Of a stretch of DNA of 64,000 bases, positions 1-8,779 are shown one piece after another; positions within the stretch are counted from its first letter, which is position 1; every line of letters starts with the position of its first letter. Source of the DNA: Nocardioides sp. JS614 (lineage in GTDB: Bacteria; Actinomycetota; Actinomycetes; Propionibacteriales; Nocardioidaceae); contig NC_008699.1 in the NCBI RefSeq assembly GCF_000015265.1, forward strand, positions 2,294,001 through 2,358,000, in the 5' to 3' direction. The translations under genes and the position numbers were made by a program. The notes beneath the pieces are model-generated. The model worked only from the letters and a program-made list of their open reading frames with translations, was not told where the DNA came from and did no database searches.

Positions 1-364
1 ACTTCACGAGGGCCGGACTTCCCATGGCCTTCGACATACGCAGGTACCGGCCGTAGGTTCCCAGAACGAGATGGTCCCGGACTGTCAGCTCGGGAAAGAG
101 CTCCCGCCCCTGCGGCACCAGTGCCCCGCCCGCCTGGCGGAAGCGCTCCGGATGCTGGTTCTTCACGACGGTTGATCCGACCGCGACCGTTCCAGTGCGG
201 GCTACGAGACCGGCGACAGCCTTCGCAAGGCTGGTCTTACCCGCTCCGTTGCTGCCTAGCAACGCAACGACCTCGCCCGGCTGAACCTCAAAGGACACGT
301 CGCGGACCGCAATCGCCCCTCTGTACGAGACGGTCACGCCGTCAACTGCCAACGCGGCGCTCAT
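1..364 (-). CDS. livF: Branched-chain amino acid-type ABC transporter ATPase (LivF), 3' end cut by window edge
   Basis: Partial gene reading into the left edge; about 121 N-terminal residues are visible. Translation of the minus strand gives a typical ABC ATPase start, with Walker A GSNGAGKT at residues 37-44 and the Q-loop region VPQGRELFPELTV typical of LivF. In the LIV-I family this is the second cytoplasmic ATPase driving uptake of branched-chain amino acids or organic acids. The ATG overlaps the stop of the upstream livM-livG fusion (ATGA), which indicates translational coupling. The signature and Walker B motifs lie outside the window. Confidence 0.93.
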   Translation of the reverse strand, partial: MSAALAVDGVTVSYRGAIAVRDVSFEVQPGEVVALLGSNGAGKTSLAKAVAGLVARTGTVAVGSTVVKNQHPERFRQAGGALVPQGRELFPELTVRDHLVLGTYGRYLRMSKAMGSPALVK

Positions 365-2181
365 GCCTGACCTCCGGTCGTTCCATCTACCCGGTCTAGC
401 GGCTCACCCAAGTACGCCGCGATGACAGCCGGATCGCTCAAGGCCGCGCCTGTCAATGCAGTCAGAAGCACCGAACCTCCTACGAGAACCGTGACCTGGG
501 AAGCCACTGATCGCACAAAGTTCATGTCATGCTCCACCAGGACGATCGGAAGGCTCTGACCAACCCGCGTCAGCGTATGCGCCAAGGTGCGCCGCTGCTC
601 ATCGGATAGGCCAGAGGCCGGCTCATCCAGCAGAAGGAGTTTCGGCTCCCGACAAAGAGCGCGAGCAAGTTCAACGAAACGCTGGTCGGCCAGCGACAAC
701 TCGCTGGGCATGCGGTTCGCCAGCTGGGCAATCTCAAGTTCGTTGAGGATCGCCATCGCACGCGCCCGGGCAGCACCCAGTTGCTTACCATCCCCGAGAC
801 GGAAGAATGACGTGTTGTTTGCGAGCGCGCTTCCGACGGCGACGTTGTCCAGAACCGTCAGTTGTTCGGAGAGCCGAACCGTCTGGAACGTTCGTGCGAG
901 ACCAGCGCGCGCGATCGCTACTGGTCCACTGGAAGTGTGATTCTGTCCAAAGATCTCGATGCTGCCATCGTCTGGCTTACTCAGTCCCGATACCAGGTTG
1001 AACAGGCTTGTCTTGCCGGCACCGTTCGGGCCGATCACAGCGTGGATGCCCCGGGAGCCGATCGTCAGGTCGACATCAGACACGGCCTTAACGCCGCCAA
1101 AGCTCTTCGATGCTCCTGTGATCTTCAGCGACGCTCCACCTGACAGGGAAGCGTCTGCCGACGTTGGCCGCAGGACCGTCAATGCGGTCTGCTTCACTAC
1201 CGAATGCGGAGCTTCGCGGACCGAGCTGGGAAGAACTCTCGCGACGCTTTGCCCAACGAATCCGATGAGCCCGCGGTCGCGTACCAGCGCAAAGATCGCA
1301 AGGAACAACACGCCCTCGATGATCAGAAGGTAATCCTGCAGTGAGATTGCGATGTCTGGCAGGAATCCCAAGATCAAAGCACCCAGGAATCCGCCCAAAA
1401 GGAACCGCAATCCGCCGATGTACATCATTAGAAGCAGTTCAAAGATTAATCCCGGACCAAACTGGTCAGGGGACACGTAGAGGCGGGTGTGCGCAAACAC
1501 AGAACCAGCAAGGCATGCGACCAACGCGCCGAACACGAAGACCTCCAGGCGTCGCCGACGGACCGCCACACCCAGCGATTCGGCCATCGTCGCATCGTGG
1601 CTCAATGCCACGACCTCCAGGCCGGTCAGCGCACGAAGCCGGTATCGGGCGAACAGCCACACGGCGAGCAGAACGACTCCGGCCAGGACTGCTTGCTGCG
1701 TGCGGGACTCAAACGAGTACCCGAAGACTTCGAGCGGCTCGATTCCGCTGATGCCGAAGGTGCCGCCGAAGGCATCGAGATGACTTACGAGCTGTTCAAC
1801 GATGATCACCATGAATAGCGTGACGAGGGCGAGCGTGAGCTCGGAGATCCGCAAGCACAGGGAGCCGATGATCAGGGCGGCGCCGAGCGAGATCAGAAGG
1901 CTCACACCGATTGCGGCGAGGGGGTTCATATCGTGCTCAGTCGTGAGGACTCCGCTGCCGTAAGCCCCAACGGCCATGAAGGCGACGGCACCGAGCGAGA
2001 GCTCCCCTGCATACCCGATCTGGACGTGCATTCCAACTAGTGCAATGCCGTAGACGACGGCAAGGGAAAGAATGCCGGTTCGGTACGAGTCTCCAAGGGA
2101 CGCGACCAGCAGTGCGAACACTGCGATCGCGATCAGTACGGGAGTTGCGCTCCGCGCATGACGGACGGTCGATTCGTTCAT
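361..2181 (-). CDS. Fused ABC permease-ATPase (LivM-LivG)
   Basis: A 606-residue fusion. Residues 1-310 form a LivM-type permease with many hydrophobic segments. Residues 350-606 form a LivG-type ATPase with Walker A GPNGAGKT at 384-391, signature LSLADQ near 495 and Walker B LLLLDEP at 514-520. Paired with LivH and LivF, it should form the membrane channel and one motor of an importer. Such fusions are known in actinobacterial LIV systems. It overlaps livH upstream and livF downstream by four bases each, so the set is one transcription unit. Substrate cannot be read from sequence; the neighbouring catabolic genes suggest an aromatic or organic acid rather than an amino acid. Confidence 0.93.
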   Translation of the reverse strand: MNESTVRHARSATPVLIAIAVFALLVASLGDSYRTGILSLAVVYGIALVGMHVQIGYAGELSLGAVAFMAVGAYGSGVLTTEHDMNPLAAIGVSLLISLGAALIIGSLCLRISELTLALVTLFMVIIVEQLVSHLDAFGGTFGISGIEPLEVFGYSFESRTQQAVLAGVVLLAVWLFARYRLRALTGLEVVALSHDATMAESLGVAVRRRRLEVFVFGALVACLAGSVFAHTRLYVSPDQFGPGLIFELLLMMYIGGLRFLLGGFLGALILGFLPDIAISLQDYLLIIEGVLFLAIFALVRDRGLIGFVGQSVARVLPSSVREAPHSVVKQTALTVLRPTSADASLSGGASLKITGASKSFGGVKAVSDVDLTIGSRGIHAVIGPNGAGKTSLFNLVSGLSKPDDGSIEIFGQNHTSSGPVAIARAGLARTFQTVRLSEQLTVLDNVAVGSALANNTSFFRLGDGKQLGAARARAMAILNELEIAQLANRMPSELSLADQRFVELARALCREPKLLLLDEPASGLSDEQRRTLAHTLTRVGQSLPIVLVEHDMNFVRSVASQVTVLVGGSVLLTALTGAALSDPAVIAAYLGEPLDRVDGTTGGQA

Positions 2182-3050
2182 GCCCTGGCCTTAGCTGTGG
2201 CGAATGCGCTGGGTACCGCCAACATAAGAACGGTCAGCACGATGTAGACGAGTGAGGTTTGCAGATCCGCAGAGACGTAGCGAGCAATCATCTGCTCAAG
2301 GACGCCGATGACGATGCCGGCAGCCATGGCTACGCCAATGTTCACGAATCGAGCGAGTGTGGCGCCCACCATCCCGACAAGTGCGAGGGGCAGGCCTGCG
2401 TTGTACACGAAGGGAGTGATGGGGATAAGCATGCAGCCGAGGAGCGCGGCGATGACGGCGGTTCCAACGAACGCTACGTCTCGGAATCGGCTCACGCTGA
2501 TTCCGACAAGCGCTGCTCCCACAGGGTTCTGGGATGTCGCGGTCATCGCCCTGCCGTGCACCGACCTGGAGAAGTAAAGGACGAGGCCGGTTCCCAGCGC
2601 GAGCGTGGCGGCGAGGATCAGAAGCCGCTGGGGCTGGAGGACCACTCCGCCGATCGTCATCCCGTCACCGCCGATCCACGCTGGCGCGGAGTGAATGTCT
2701 CGGCCGTAGGCGACGAGCATGACGCCCTGCAAGAGGATGCTGAGAGAGAAGGTGACGAGGAGCAGCTGACTCATGGTCGACTTCGCCTTGATGGCTGGGC
2801 GAAGAATGATGCCACTAAAGGCAGCCGCGACCAGGCCGACCACGCCGACGCCGACCACAACAGCGATCGCGAGCGGCCAGCCCCTACCGATCAGCGACGA
2901 TGCGATCAGGGCTCCAAGGACCATCAACTCACCGATAGCCGCGTTGATGACCTTGGAGACCCTATAGGTGAGGCAGATCGCTACCGCGAGTAGGCCATAT
3001 ACCGCGCCACTTGTGATGCCTGCGACTAGCAGGACCCAAAAGGTATGCAA
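2178..3050 (-). CDS. livH: Branched-chain amino acid-type ABC permease (LivH)
   Basis: A 290-residue hydrophobic protein of the LivH family, with about eight membrane spans and the usual N-terminal pattern leading to YRVSKVINAAIGELMVLGA near residue 30. It would pair with the LivM half of the next gene to form the inner-membrane channel. Its stop overlaps the fusion gene's start, and 36 bases separate it from the binding-protein gene upstream. Length is normal for the family. Confidence 0.93.
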   Translation of the reverse strand: MHTFWVLLVAGITSGAVYGLLAVAICLTYRVSKVINAAIGELMVLGALIASSLIGRGWPLAIAVVVGVGVVGLVAAAFSGIILRPAIKAKSTMSQLLLVTFSLSILLQGVMLVAYGRDIHSAPAWIGGDGMTIGGVVLQPQRLLILAATLALGTGLVLYFSRSVHGRAMTATSQNPVGAALVGISVSRFRDVAFVGTAVIAALLGCMLIPITPFVYNAGLPLALVGMVGATLARFVNIGVAMAAGIVIGVLEQMIARYVSADLQTSLVYIVLTVLMLAVPSAFATAKARA

Positions 3051-3086
3051 CTCTCAACCTCAATCTGGATCGGACTCGGGTTTTTA

Positions 3087-4259
3087 CTATTCGTCGATGG
3101 GGTGCCACTGACCATCGTCGTACTTCACCAGGACGTACCCGCCCAGTGCGCCGGCGTGATCGTCAGGAGTGCGCTTCCACGGTGTGATCGCACCTTCAAA
3201 GCTTTGGATCTCCAGGGCGTCACGGACCTCACTCGGGTCCGTGGAATCGGCAGCCTCAATTGCGTCGGTAGCACTGATCATGGCGTCCCACGCCATGATT
3301 GCGTTGCTAGCTCCACCGACGGTGTCCTCACCGGCCGCCTCCATCCCGTCGAGGTACGCCTGAACGGCATCCTTGCCAGGGCCGGCGGGCAGCGTGTCGA
3401 CGACCTGGGAGCGGTAGCTCCAAGCAGTCGTCCCCTCCAGAAGGTCTCCGGCGATCTCTTCGAAGGCCGTGGTTGTTGTGCCGCCGTTGAGTCCCCGCGG
3501 CATGTCAGGGGCTAGCGAGTCGAGGGCCTTAAGCGCAGTGACACCGTCGGGGCCAGTCGACCAACTGAGAACGAAGTCCGGGTCGGAGTCGAGAACCGTG
3601 GTCATCTGCGCCGTAATGTCAGTGGCGCCCGGCGAGAAACTCTGAAGGGTGGTCAACTCGACGCCATCGGTCTTGTTCTCGAAGTAGCCCTTCGGCACGT
3701 CGAGGAAGGGCGTGTCGGCCCCGATGATTGCAACCTTCTCCACTCCGATGCTGGCCCAGTACTCCTCGTAGGCGTCCAGTCCCGCGGTCGTCGGGGGGGT
3801 TGCCGTGAAGGCCCACTCCAGGTCGTCGCCAGACATGCCGTACGACCAGGATCCGCCCGTGGAGACAAGTGGAGTCTGCGCGCGAGTCGCTGCGGGAATG
3901 GCTGCGATCGTGGTCGGCGTACCGTCAGGGCCGATGATGACCGAGACCTGCTCCTGCTCCGCGAGTCGAGCCACTGCGTCTGCGGCCTTCTGCGGGTCAG
4001 ATGCAGCGTCGATGGTGATGAGCTCGACGTCGCGACCGAGGAGACCGCCGTCGGCGTTGATCTGCTTGACGAACGCCTCGGCGCCTCGGATCTCGTCGGC
4101 GCCGAGCACGGACCCGTCGCCAGTCAGGTTGAAGACGGCACCGATCTTGATGGCATCAGAGGCGCTGTCTCCGGAGTTTTCGCTGCTGCCGCATGCGGCG
4201 CTCGTCATCACGGTGAGAGCGGCGACAACTAGCGCCAAGGCCCTCTTCTTGTGGGTCAT
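3087..4259 (-). CDS. ABC transporter substrate-binding lipoprotein (LivK-like)
   Basis: A 390-residue extracellular binding protein of the type-I periplasmic fold (Leu/Ile/Val-binding family). I chose the ATG at 4259 because AGGGAG lies about 8 bases upstream and the next residues form a lipoprotein signal: positive MTHKKR, a hydrophobic run and lipobox SAAC with Cys23. The longer frame from 4349 adds a non-signal-like tail. After lipidation it should sit on the outer face of the membrane and feed LivH/M. It is 190 bases downstream of the aldolase gene on the same strand, so it may share transcripts with the catabolic genes. Confidence 0.92.
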   Translation of the reverse strand: MTHKKRALALVVAALTVMTSAACGSSENSGDSASDAIKIGAVFNLTGDGSVLGADEIRGAEAFVKQINADGGLLGRDVELITIDAASDPQKAADAVARLAEQEQVSVIIGPDGTPTTIAAIPAATRAQTPLVSTGGSWSYGMSGDDLEWAFTATPPTTAGLDAYEEYWASIGVEKVAIIGADTPFLDVPKGYFENKTDGVELTTLQSFSPGATDITAQMTTVLDSDPDFVLSWSTGPDGVTALKALDSLAPDMPRGLNGGTTTTAFEEIAGDLLEGTTAWSYRSQVVDTLPAGPGKDAVQAYLDGMEAAGEDTVGGASNAIMAWDAMISATDAIEAADSTDPSEVRDALEIQSFEGAITPWKRTPDDHAGALGGYVLVKYDDGQWHPIDE

Positions 4260-4449
4260 TCGTGTTCTCCCTAGGCGTGTTCCGAGAGCGGACGTGACTG
4301 TGAGGTCGGTCACTGGCGCATTACAGTGACAGTCCTCACGTGTGGCCACAACGGCTCCATTCCTTTGAGTGGAATGCTGGCGAGGCCAATGCGAAGTTGT
4401 TACCTGACGAGGTGCAGAGCGTCGCGATAGAGCAGTCGGCCAACCGTCC

Positions 4450-5478
4450 TCAACGGTCTGCCGCTACCTCGGACAGTTCCATGGCGATGTCGACGATCAT
4501 GTCTTCTTGGCCTCCGACGAGCCGGCGATTCCCCACCTCGGTCAGGATGGTTCGAACGTCGAGGTCGTAGGTCTGAGCCGCCTTCTCGGCGTGCCGCAAG
4601 AAGCTGGAGTACACGCCGGCGTAGCCGAGCGTCAAGGTTTCCCGGTCCACGCGTACAGGCCGGTCTTGGAGCGGGCGAACGAGGTCCTCGGCAGCGTCTT
4701 GCAGTTGGTAGAGGTCGCAGCCATGTTGCCAGCCGAGGATATTGGCCACGGCGACAAAGGCCTCGATGGGGCAGTTTCCCGCACCTGCACCTTGTCCCGC
4801 GAGCGAGGCGTCGACCCGAGTGACGCCCGCTTCAACCGCAACCACGCTGTTAGCGACCGACAGAGACAAGTTCTCATGGGCATGGATACCGATCTCGGTC
4901 GTGGCATCCAAGACGTCACGGTATGCCCGGACGCGGTCACGCACGGCGTCCATGGTCAGCCGGCCACCCGAGTCCGTCACGTAGACGCAATGGGCGCCGT
5001 AGGACTCCATGAGAGCCGCTTGGGCTGCCAGCTCGCTGGCCGCAGCCATGTGGCTCATCATCAGAAATCCTGCGACATCCATGCCGAGGTCGCGCGCCGT
5101 CTCGATGTGCTGGGCCGAAACGTCGGCTTCCGTGCAATGCGTCGCGACACGAACGGAGCGAACACCGAGGTCGTGCGCCTTGCGCAATTCATCCACCGTC
5201 CCGATGCCCGGAAGTAGGAGCGTGGTCAACCGAGCGCGTTGGATGTTGGCAGCTGCAGCCTCGATCCACTCCCAGTCGGTATGGCTTCCGGGACCGTAGT
5301 TGAGGCTGCTTCCGGCGAGACCGTCGCCATGCGAGATTTCGATGGCGTCGACCCCTGCGACATCAAGGGCTGCGGCAATCTGGGCTACCTCGCCGGGCGC
5401 AAGCTGGTGTCGGATGGCGTGCATGCCGTCGCGGAGAGTGACGTCCTGGACAAAGACAGTCGTACGCGTTTCGTTCAC
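4450..5478 (-). CDS. mhpE: 4-hydroxy-2-oxovalerate aldolase (MhpE/BphI family)
   Basis: A 342-residue class II pyruvate aldolase of the DRE-TIM metallolyase type. The N-terminal LRDGMHAIRHQ holds the conserved Arg, Asp and His of the family, and the C-terminal communication domain is complete. The enzyme splits 4-hydroxy-2-oxoacids into pyruvate and an aldehyde, the penultimate step of meta-cleavage aromatic degradation. Its start overlaps the stop of the acylating aldehyde dehydrogenase (ATGA); the two proteins normally form a channelling complex. Aldehyde chain length (acetaldehyde or propanal) cannot be judged. Confidence 0.95.
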   Translation of the reverse strand: MNETRTTVFVQDVTLRDGMHAIRHQLAPGEVAQIAAALDVAGVDAIEISHGDGLAGSSLNYGPGSHTDWEWIEAAAANIQRARLTTLLLPGIGTVDELRKAHDLGVRSVRVATHCTEADVSAQHIETARDLGMDVAGFLMMSHMAAASELAAQAALMESYGAHCVYVTDSGGRLTMDAVRDRVRAYRDVLDATTEIGIHAHENLSLSVANSVVAVEAGVTRVDASLAGQGAGAGNCPIEAFVAVANILGWQHGCDLYQLQDAAEDLVRPLQDRPVRVDRETLTLGYAGVYSSFLRHAEKAAQTYDLDVRTILTEVGNRRLVGGQEDMIVDIAMELSEVAADR

Positions 5479-6419
5479 GCCACTGCTCCGCTGAGTTTCT
5501 GGGCTGCCATCGCTTCCGCAACACGCAACGCTGCGGAGGTCATGATGTCGAGATTGCCTGCATATGCCGGCAGGTAGTGCGCTGCGCCCTCTACTTCCAG
5601 AAAGACGCTCACCTTGTGTGTGACGGGCTCCGAGGTGAGCGTCCCGACCGGCAGTCCGTCCAACGGCTGAATTTCAATACGCTGCTTGAGGCGATACCCG
5701 GGGACGTACTCGGCAACAGCATCAACCATCGCACGTATGGACCCCTTGACCGCGTCGTGGTCGGAAGGTCCGATGAGCGCAAGAACCGTGTCACGCATGA
5801 TGAGAGGTGGCTCCGCAGGGTTCAGAATGATGATGGCCTTCCCCTTCCGGGCACCGCCGACCTGCTCGATGGCGTGGGCCGTCGTCTCGGTGAACTCATC
5901 GATGTTCTGACGTGTTCCAGGCCCCGCCGACTTCGATGCAATTGAAGCGACGATTTCCGCATACGCAACAGGAGTGACTTGGGAAATTGCCGCGACGATC
6001 GGGATAGTGGCTTGCCCGCCGCACGTCACCATGTTGACGTTGTCTGCAGAGAGGCTCGCGCCCATGTTGACGGCGGGCACTACGAACGGTCCGACGGCTG
6101 CAGGTGTCAGGTCGATCATTCGCTTGCGGTAGCGCCTGAGGGCGGTGTAGTTGGCAGCGTGGGCGCGGGCAGAGGTCGCGTCGAGCACGATGTCGATGGC
6201 CTCGAAGTTGGGCATGCGAATCAGGCCGTCAACCCCGTCCGAGGTCGTAGGTACTCCGAGCCGGTTCGCGCGTGCGAGCCCGTCGCTATCGGGGTCAATG
6301 CCAACCATCGCTCCGACCTCAAGCGTCTTTGATAGCCGCAGAACCTTAATCATCAGATCAGTACCGATGTTGCCGGAGCCGATGATGGCGATTTGACGGG
6401 GAATCGTTGATGCAGTCAC
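5475..6419 (-). CDS. mhpF: Acetaldehyde dehydrogenase, acylating (MhpF/BphJ family)
   Basis: A 314-residue NAD- and CoA-dependent enzyme oxidising the aldehyde from the aldolase to acyl-CoA. The Rossmann motif GSGNIG is at residues 14-19, and the catalytic Cys133 lies in NMVTCGGQATIP. The GTG at 6419 is preferred: it follows AGGAGAG at good spacing, gives the family start IAIIGSGNIGTDLM, and overlaps the hydratase stop (GTGA). The longer frame from 6587 runs into the hydratase gene. It is the partner of the aldolase in the channelling complex. Confidence 0.95.
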   Translation of the reverse strand: MTASTIPRQIAIIGSGNIGTDLMIKVLRLSKTLEVGAMVGIDPDSDGLARANRLGVPTTSDGVDGLIRMPNFEAIDIVLDATSARAHAANYTALRRYRKRMIDLTPAAVGPFVVPAVNMGASLSADNVNMVTCGGQATIPIVAAISQVTPVAYAEIVASIASKSAGPGTRQNIDEFTETTAHAIEQVGGARKGKAIIILNPAEPPLIMRDTVLALIGPSDHDAVKGSIRAMVDAVAEYVPGYRLKQRIEIQPLDGLPVGTLTSEPVTHKVSVFLEVEGAAHYLPAYAGNLDIMTSAALRVAEAMAAQKLSGAVA

Positions 6420-7231
6420 GGCTTCTCTCCTATGCCGAAAGATGCGGACACGGTCCCGAGACCGTTGATGTTGGCCACGGCCGTCATACCCGGGTGAACG
6501 GTGACCATTGGACCGAGAGCACCCGAGAGAACGACCTGGTCCTTGCGCAAGGGCGTCCCGAGATCTCTCATCGTGCGGGCGAGCCACGCGAGGGCCTCGA
6601 GCGGATCCCCGAGGCAGTCGATGCCAGAGCCAGACGAAGCCATAGCTCCGTCGACCGTCATCTCCATCGTGACCTCCCGAGGTTCGAAGCTGTCGAGGCT
6701 CCGGCGTTGCGCCCCGAGTACGTACATGCAGCTCGACGCGTTGTCGGCGACGGTGTCCACGAAGGTGATATCCCAGGACTCGACTCGACTGTCGACGATC
6801 TCCAGGGCCGGCACTGCGTAGTCGACTGCCGCCCGCGCTGAGCCAGCGTCGAGATTGGGGCCGTCTAGGTCGGACTTGAGAATAAACGCAACCTCGGCCT
6901 CGATGCGGGGTTGCAGCAGCCGCGTCGAATCAATGGTGGCTGCGCCCGAAACCTCCATGTCGTCGAAGAGGATCCCGAAATCGGGTTGGTCGACACCGAG
7001 TTGTCTTTGGACCGCAGGCGATGTTAGTCCGATCTTGGCTCCGACGACCCTCGCGCCCCTTTGTTTGCGGCGCTCAACGTTGCGGCGCTGCACCTCGTAG
7101 GCCCGTGCGCCATCGGCGCCGATGAGGTCACGAACCGGGGCGCAGGGCTTCCTCGTCTGCTCGGCGGCAGACAGCCGGTCGGCCGCGTCCTGTATCGCTG
7201 ATGTGGCTTGAGCCGCGCTTGGTTGGTTCAT
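6416..7231 (-). CDS. mhpD: 2-keto-4-pentenoate hydratase (MhpD/BphH family)
   Basis: A 271-residue member of the fumarylacetoacetate hydrolase-like hydratases. It adds water to 2-hydroxypenta-2,4-dienoate-type compounds to give 4-hydroxy-2-oxoacids for the aldolase. The RIEAEVAFIL segment carries the conserved metal-binding glutamates. The ATG at 7231 has GAGAGG five bases upstream, better placed than the GTG at 7237. It is first of the hydratase-dehydrogenase-aldolase trio, with 62 bases between it and the LysR stop. No ring-cleavage dioxygenase is seen in the window, so the upper pathway is elsewhere. Confidence 0.93.
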   Translation of the reverse strand: MNQPSAAQATSAIQDAADRLSAAEQTRKPCAPVRDLIGADGARAYEVQRRNVERRKQRGARVVGAKIGLTSPAVQRQLGVDQPDFGILFDDMEVSGAATIDSTRLLQPRIEAEVAFILKSDLDGPNLDAGSARAAVDYAVPALEIVDSRVESWDITFVDTVADNASSCMYVLGAQRRSLDSFEPREVTMEMTVDGAMASSGSGIDCLGDPLEALAWLARTMRDLGTPLRKDQVVLSGALGPMVTVHPGMTAVANINGLGTVSASFGIGEKP

Positions 7232-7293
7232 GGTCACCTCTCGTCATGTGAGCGTGACCACTGTGTGACGTGGGGGCGGGCGGCGCCATCGCA

Positions 7294-8256
7294 TCATTCC
7301 GATAGTCGAAACGGATGGCGAAGTGGTGGCGAGCTTGCCCGTTCAGCCGTTGGTCGGGAGGGGGCGACGTCGCAGGTGAGGAATCTCTTGTTCGAGGCGG
7401 ACACGTGGTGGACGATGGCCGAGGCGACAACTCGGACATTCGCTCTCCGGCTCGAATGTGGCGATGTGACGAGCCAGTAGGTTCGCTCGACCATCACGCT
7501 GGCACTGAGGACGGGGCGAAGGTCACCGGCTTGCCCCACCATGAACAGGGGAAGTACACCGACTCCTGCGCCCGCTCGGACTGCCGCGAGCTGTCCGAGC
7601 GAGGTCGTGCACCTGACGACCTTCTGTTCGTCGGGTATGCCCAGCTCGCGAAAGTCGAGCTCTGACATGTCGAGGAGCGACTGGACGTACCAGACGAAAT
7701 CGTGGGCACGCAGGGAATCCAGGTCGGGGGGAGTTCCGTGACGATCGAGGTAAGGGATGCTGGCGAACAGCCCGAGCCGATAGGGAGTGAGTCTTACGGT
7801 GTCGATGTTCGGGTTCATCGGAGGCTGAAGGGTGATCGCGATGTCGAAGTCTCTGGCTGAAACCGACGGTGTGCGACTCGTCATCATCAGTTCGATCTCG
7901 ATGGACGGGTCGGCTCGGCGAATCTGCGCCGATAGTGGCGCGAGAATGTGTGTTCCGAATCCTTCGGTAGTTGCGACGCGCACTGTCCCAGCCGTGTTGT
8001 CACGTCCGGCGAACGCGGCAAGCGCCTCGTGTTCAATCCGCTCAGCGCGCTCCAACAGTCGGAGACCTTCGTCGGTGAGGTTCCAGCCAGCCGGTCCCTT
8101 GTCGAAGAGCCTGTAGCCAACATACTTTTCCAGGGTCCTGACGTGCCGGCTGACGGTGGTGTGGCTGACCTGGAGATCCGTCCCCGCGGCTGACAGACTG
8201 CCGTTGCGCGCCAGCGCAAGAAAGTACTGGAGGTCCTCGAGCGGATTCATTCCCAT
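7294..8256 (-). CDS. LysR-family transcriptional regulator
   Basis: A 320-residue regulator. The N-terminal winged helix-turn-helix (residues about 5-64, DLQYFLALARNGSLSAAG) is followed by a periplasmic-binding-like effector domain from about residue 90. It reads in the same direction as the hydratase trio just downstream, so it is probably their regulator, with a pathway intermediate as coinducer. LysR proteins are more often divergent from their targets, so promoter layout here is unclear. An IS3 element begins only 84 bases upstream of its start and may have replaced or moved its promoter. Confidence 0.9.
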   Translation of the reverse strand: MGMNPLEDLQYFLALARNGSLSAAGTDLQVSHTTVSRHVRTLEKYVGYRLFDKGPAGWNLTDEGLRLLERAERIEHEALAAFAGRDNTAGTVRVATTEGFGTHILAPLSAQIRRADPSIEIELMMTSRTPSVSARDFDIAITLQPPMNPNIDTVRLTPYRLGLFASIPYLDRHGTPPDLDSLRAHDFVWYVQSLLDMSELDFRELGIPDEQKVVRCTTSLGQLAAVRAGAGVGVLPLFMVGQAGDLRPVLSASVMVERTYWLVTSPHSSRRANVRVVASAIVHHVSASNKRFLTCDVAPSRPTAERASSPPLRHPFRLSE

Positions 8257-8339
8257 CCTCCGTATCGCGTCGGCATCTAGCCAAGATCAAGTTCATCTCA
8301 GCCGTGGATGCCTGTCCGATGCCATCAGAAGGCATGGCC

Positions 8340-8365
8340 GGGCCCTGACCCCGGTTCTTGGACAC
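8340..8365 (+). repeat. IS3 left terminal inverted repeat
   Basis: This 26-base segment ends in CCGGTTCTTGGACAC and matches the reverse complement of 9685-9710 at 23 positions. The true outer tip is probably TGAC at 8346, since IS3 elements usually begin with TG. Confidence 0.85.
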
Positions 8366-8395
8366 GCTGAATCCAGCATTCGCTGGGGAAGCGAG

Positions 8396-8779
8396 ATGAT
8401 CCTCACCATGGCCCGCAAGAACTACTCCGATGAGTTCCGTCGGCAGGCCGTCGACTTGTACGAGTCCACTCCGGGGGCGACGGTGCGTGGCATCGCCGAT
8501 GACCTGGGGGTCGAGCGTGGCACTCTGCGCCACTGGCTCGAGCAGTTCGGGACCGGCAAGAAGACCGCTGCTGACGGCACGTTGACCTCCAGCCCCCTCA
8601 AGACCGACCAGCCTGCACGGCGCGCCTCGAAGGTGGCGGCCGAAGAAACCCCTGAGCAGCGGATCGCCCGACTCGAGGCCAGGGTCCTCGAACTGGAGGT
8701 CAGCGAGCAGAAGCTCACCACCGAGCGTGAAATTCTCCGGTCGGCAGCCAAGTATTTCGCTGGGGAGACGCGCTGGTGA
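8396..8779 (+). CDS. IS3-family transposase OrfA (helix-turn-helix subunit)
   Basis: 127 residues. The N-terminal helix-turn-helix (ARKNYSDEFRRQAVDLYES, then GIADDLGVERGTLRHWL) binds the element ends, and a C-terminal leucine-zipper-like coiled coil runs through RIARLEARVLELEVSEQKL. The ATG at 8396 follows GGGGAAG; a second in-frame ATG at 8408 is possible. Its stop overlaps the OrfB start by four bases, the usual place for minus-one frameshifting to an OrfAB transposase. Confidence 0.92.
   Translation: MILTMARKNYSDEFRRQAVDLYESTPGATVRGIADDLGVERGTLRHWLEQFGTGKKTAADGTLTSSPLKTDQPARRASKVAAEETPEQRIARLEARVLELEVSEQKLTTEREILRSAAKYFAGETRW

Noticed and set aside
2259..2993. Plus-strand frame of 244 residues
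   Set aside because: It lies opposite livH, is rich in His/Asp/Glu from reading the reverse complement of hydrophobic codons, and has no ribosome site.
4358..4376. Hairpin CATTCC/GGAATG between aldolase and binding-protein genes
   Set aside because: The stem is six bases with no U-tract; too weak to call a terminator, so operon continuity there stays open.
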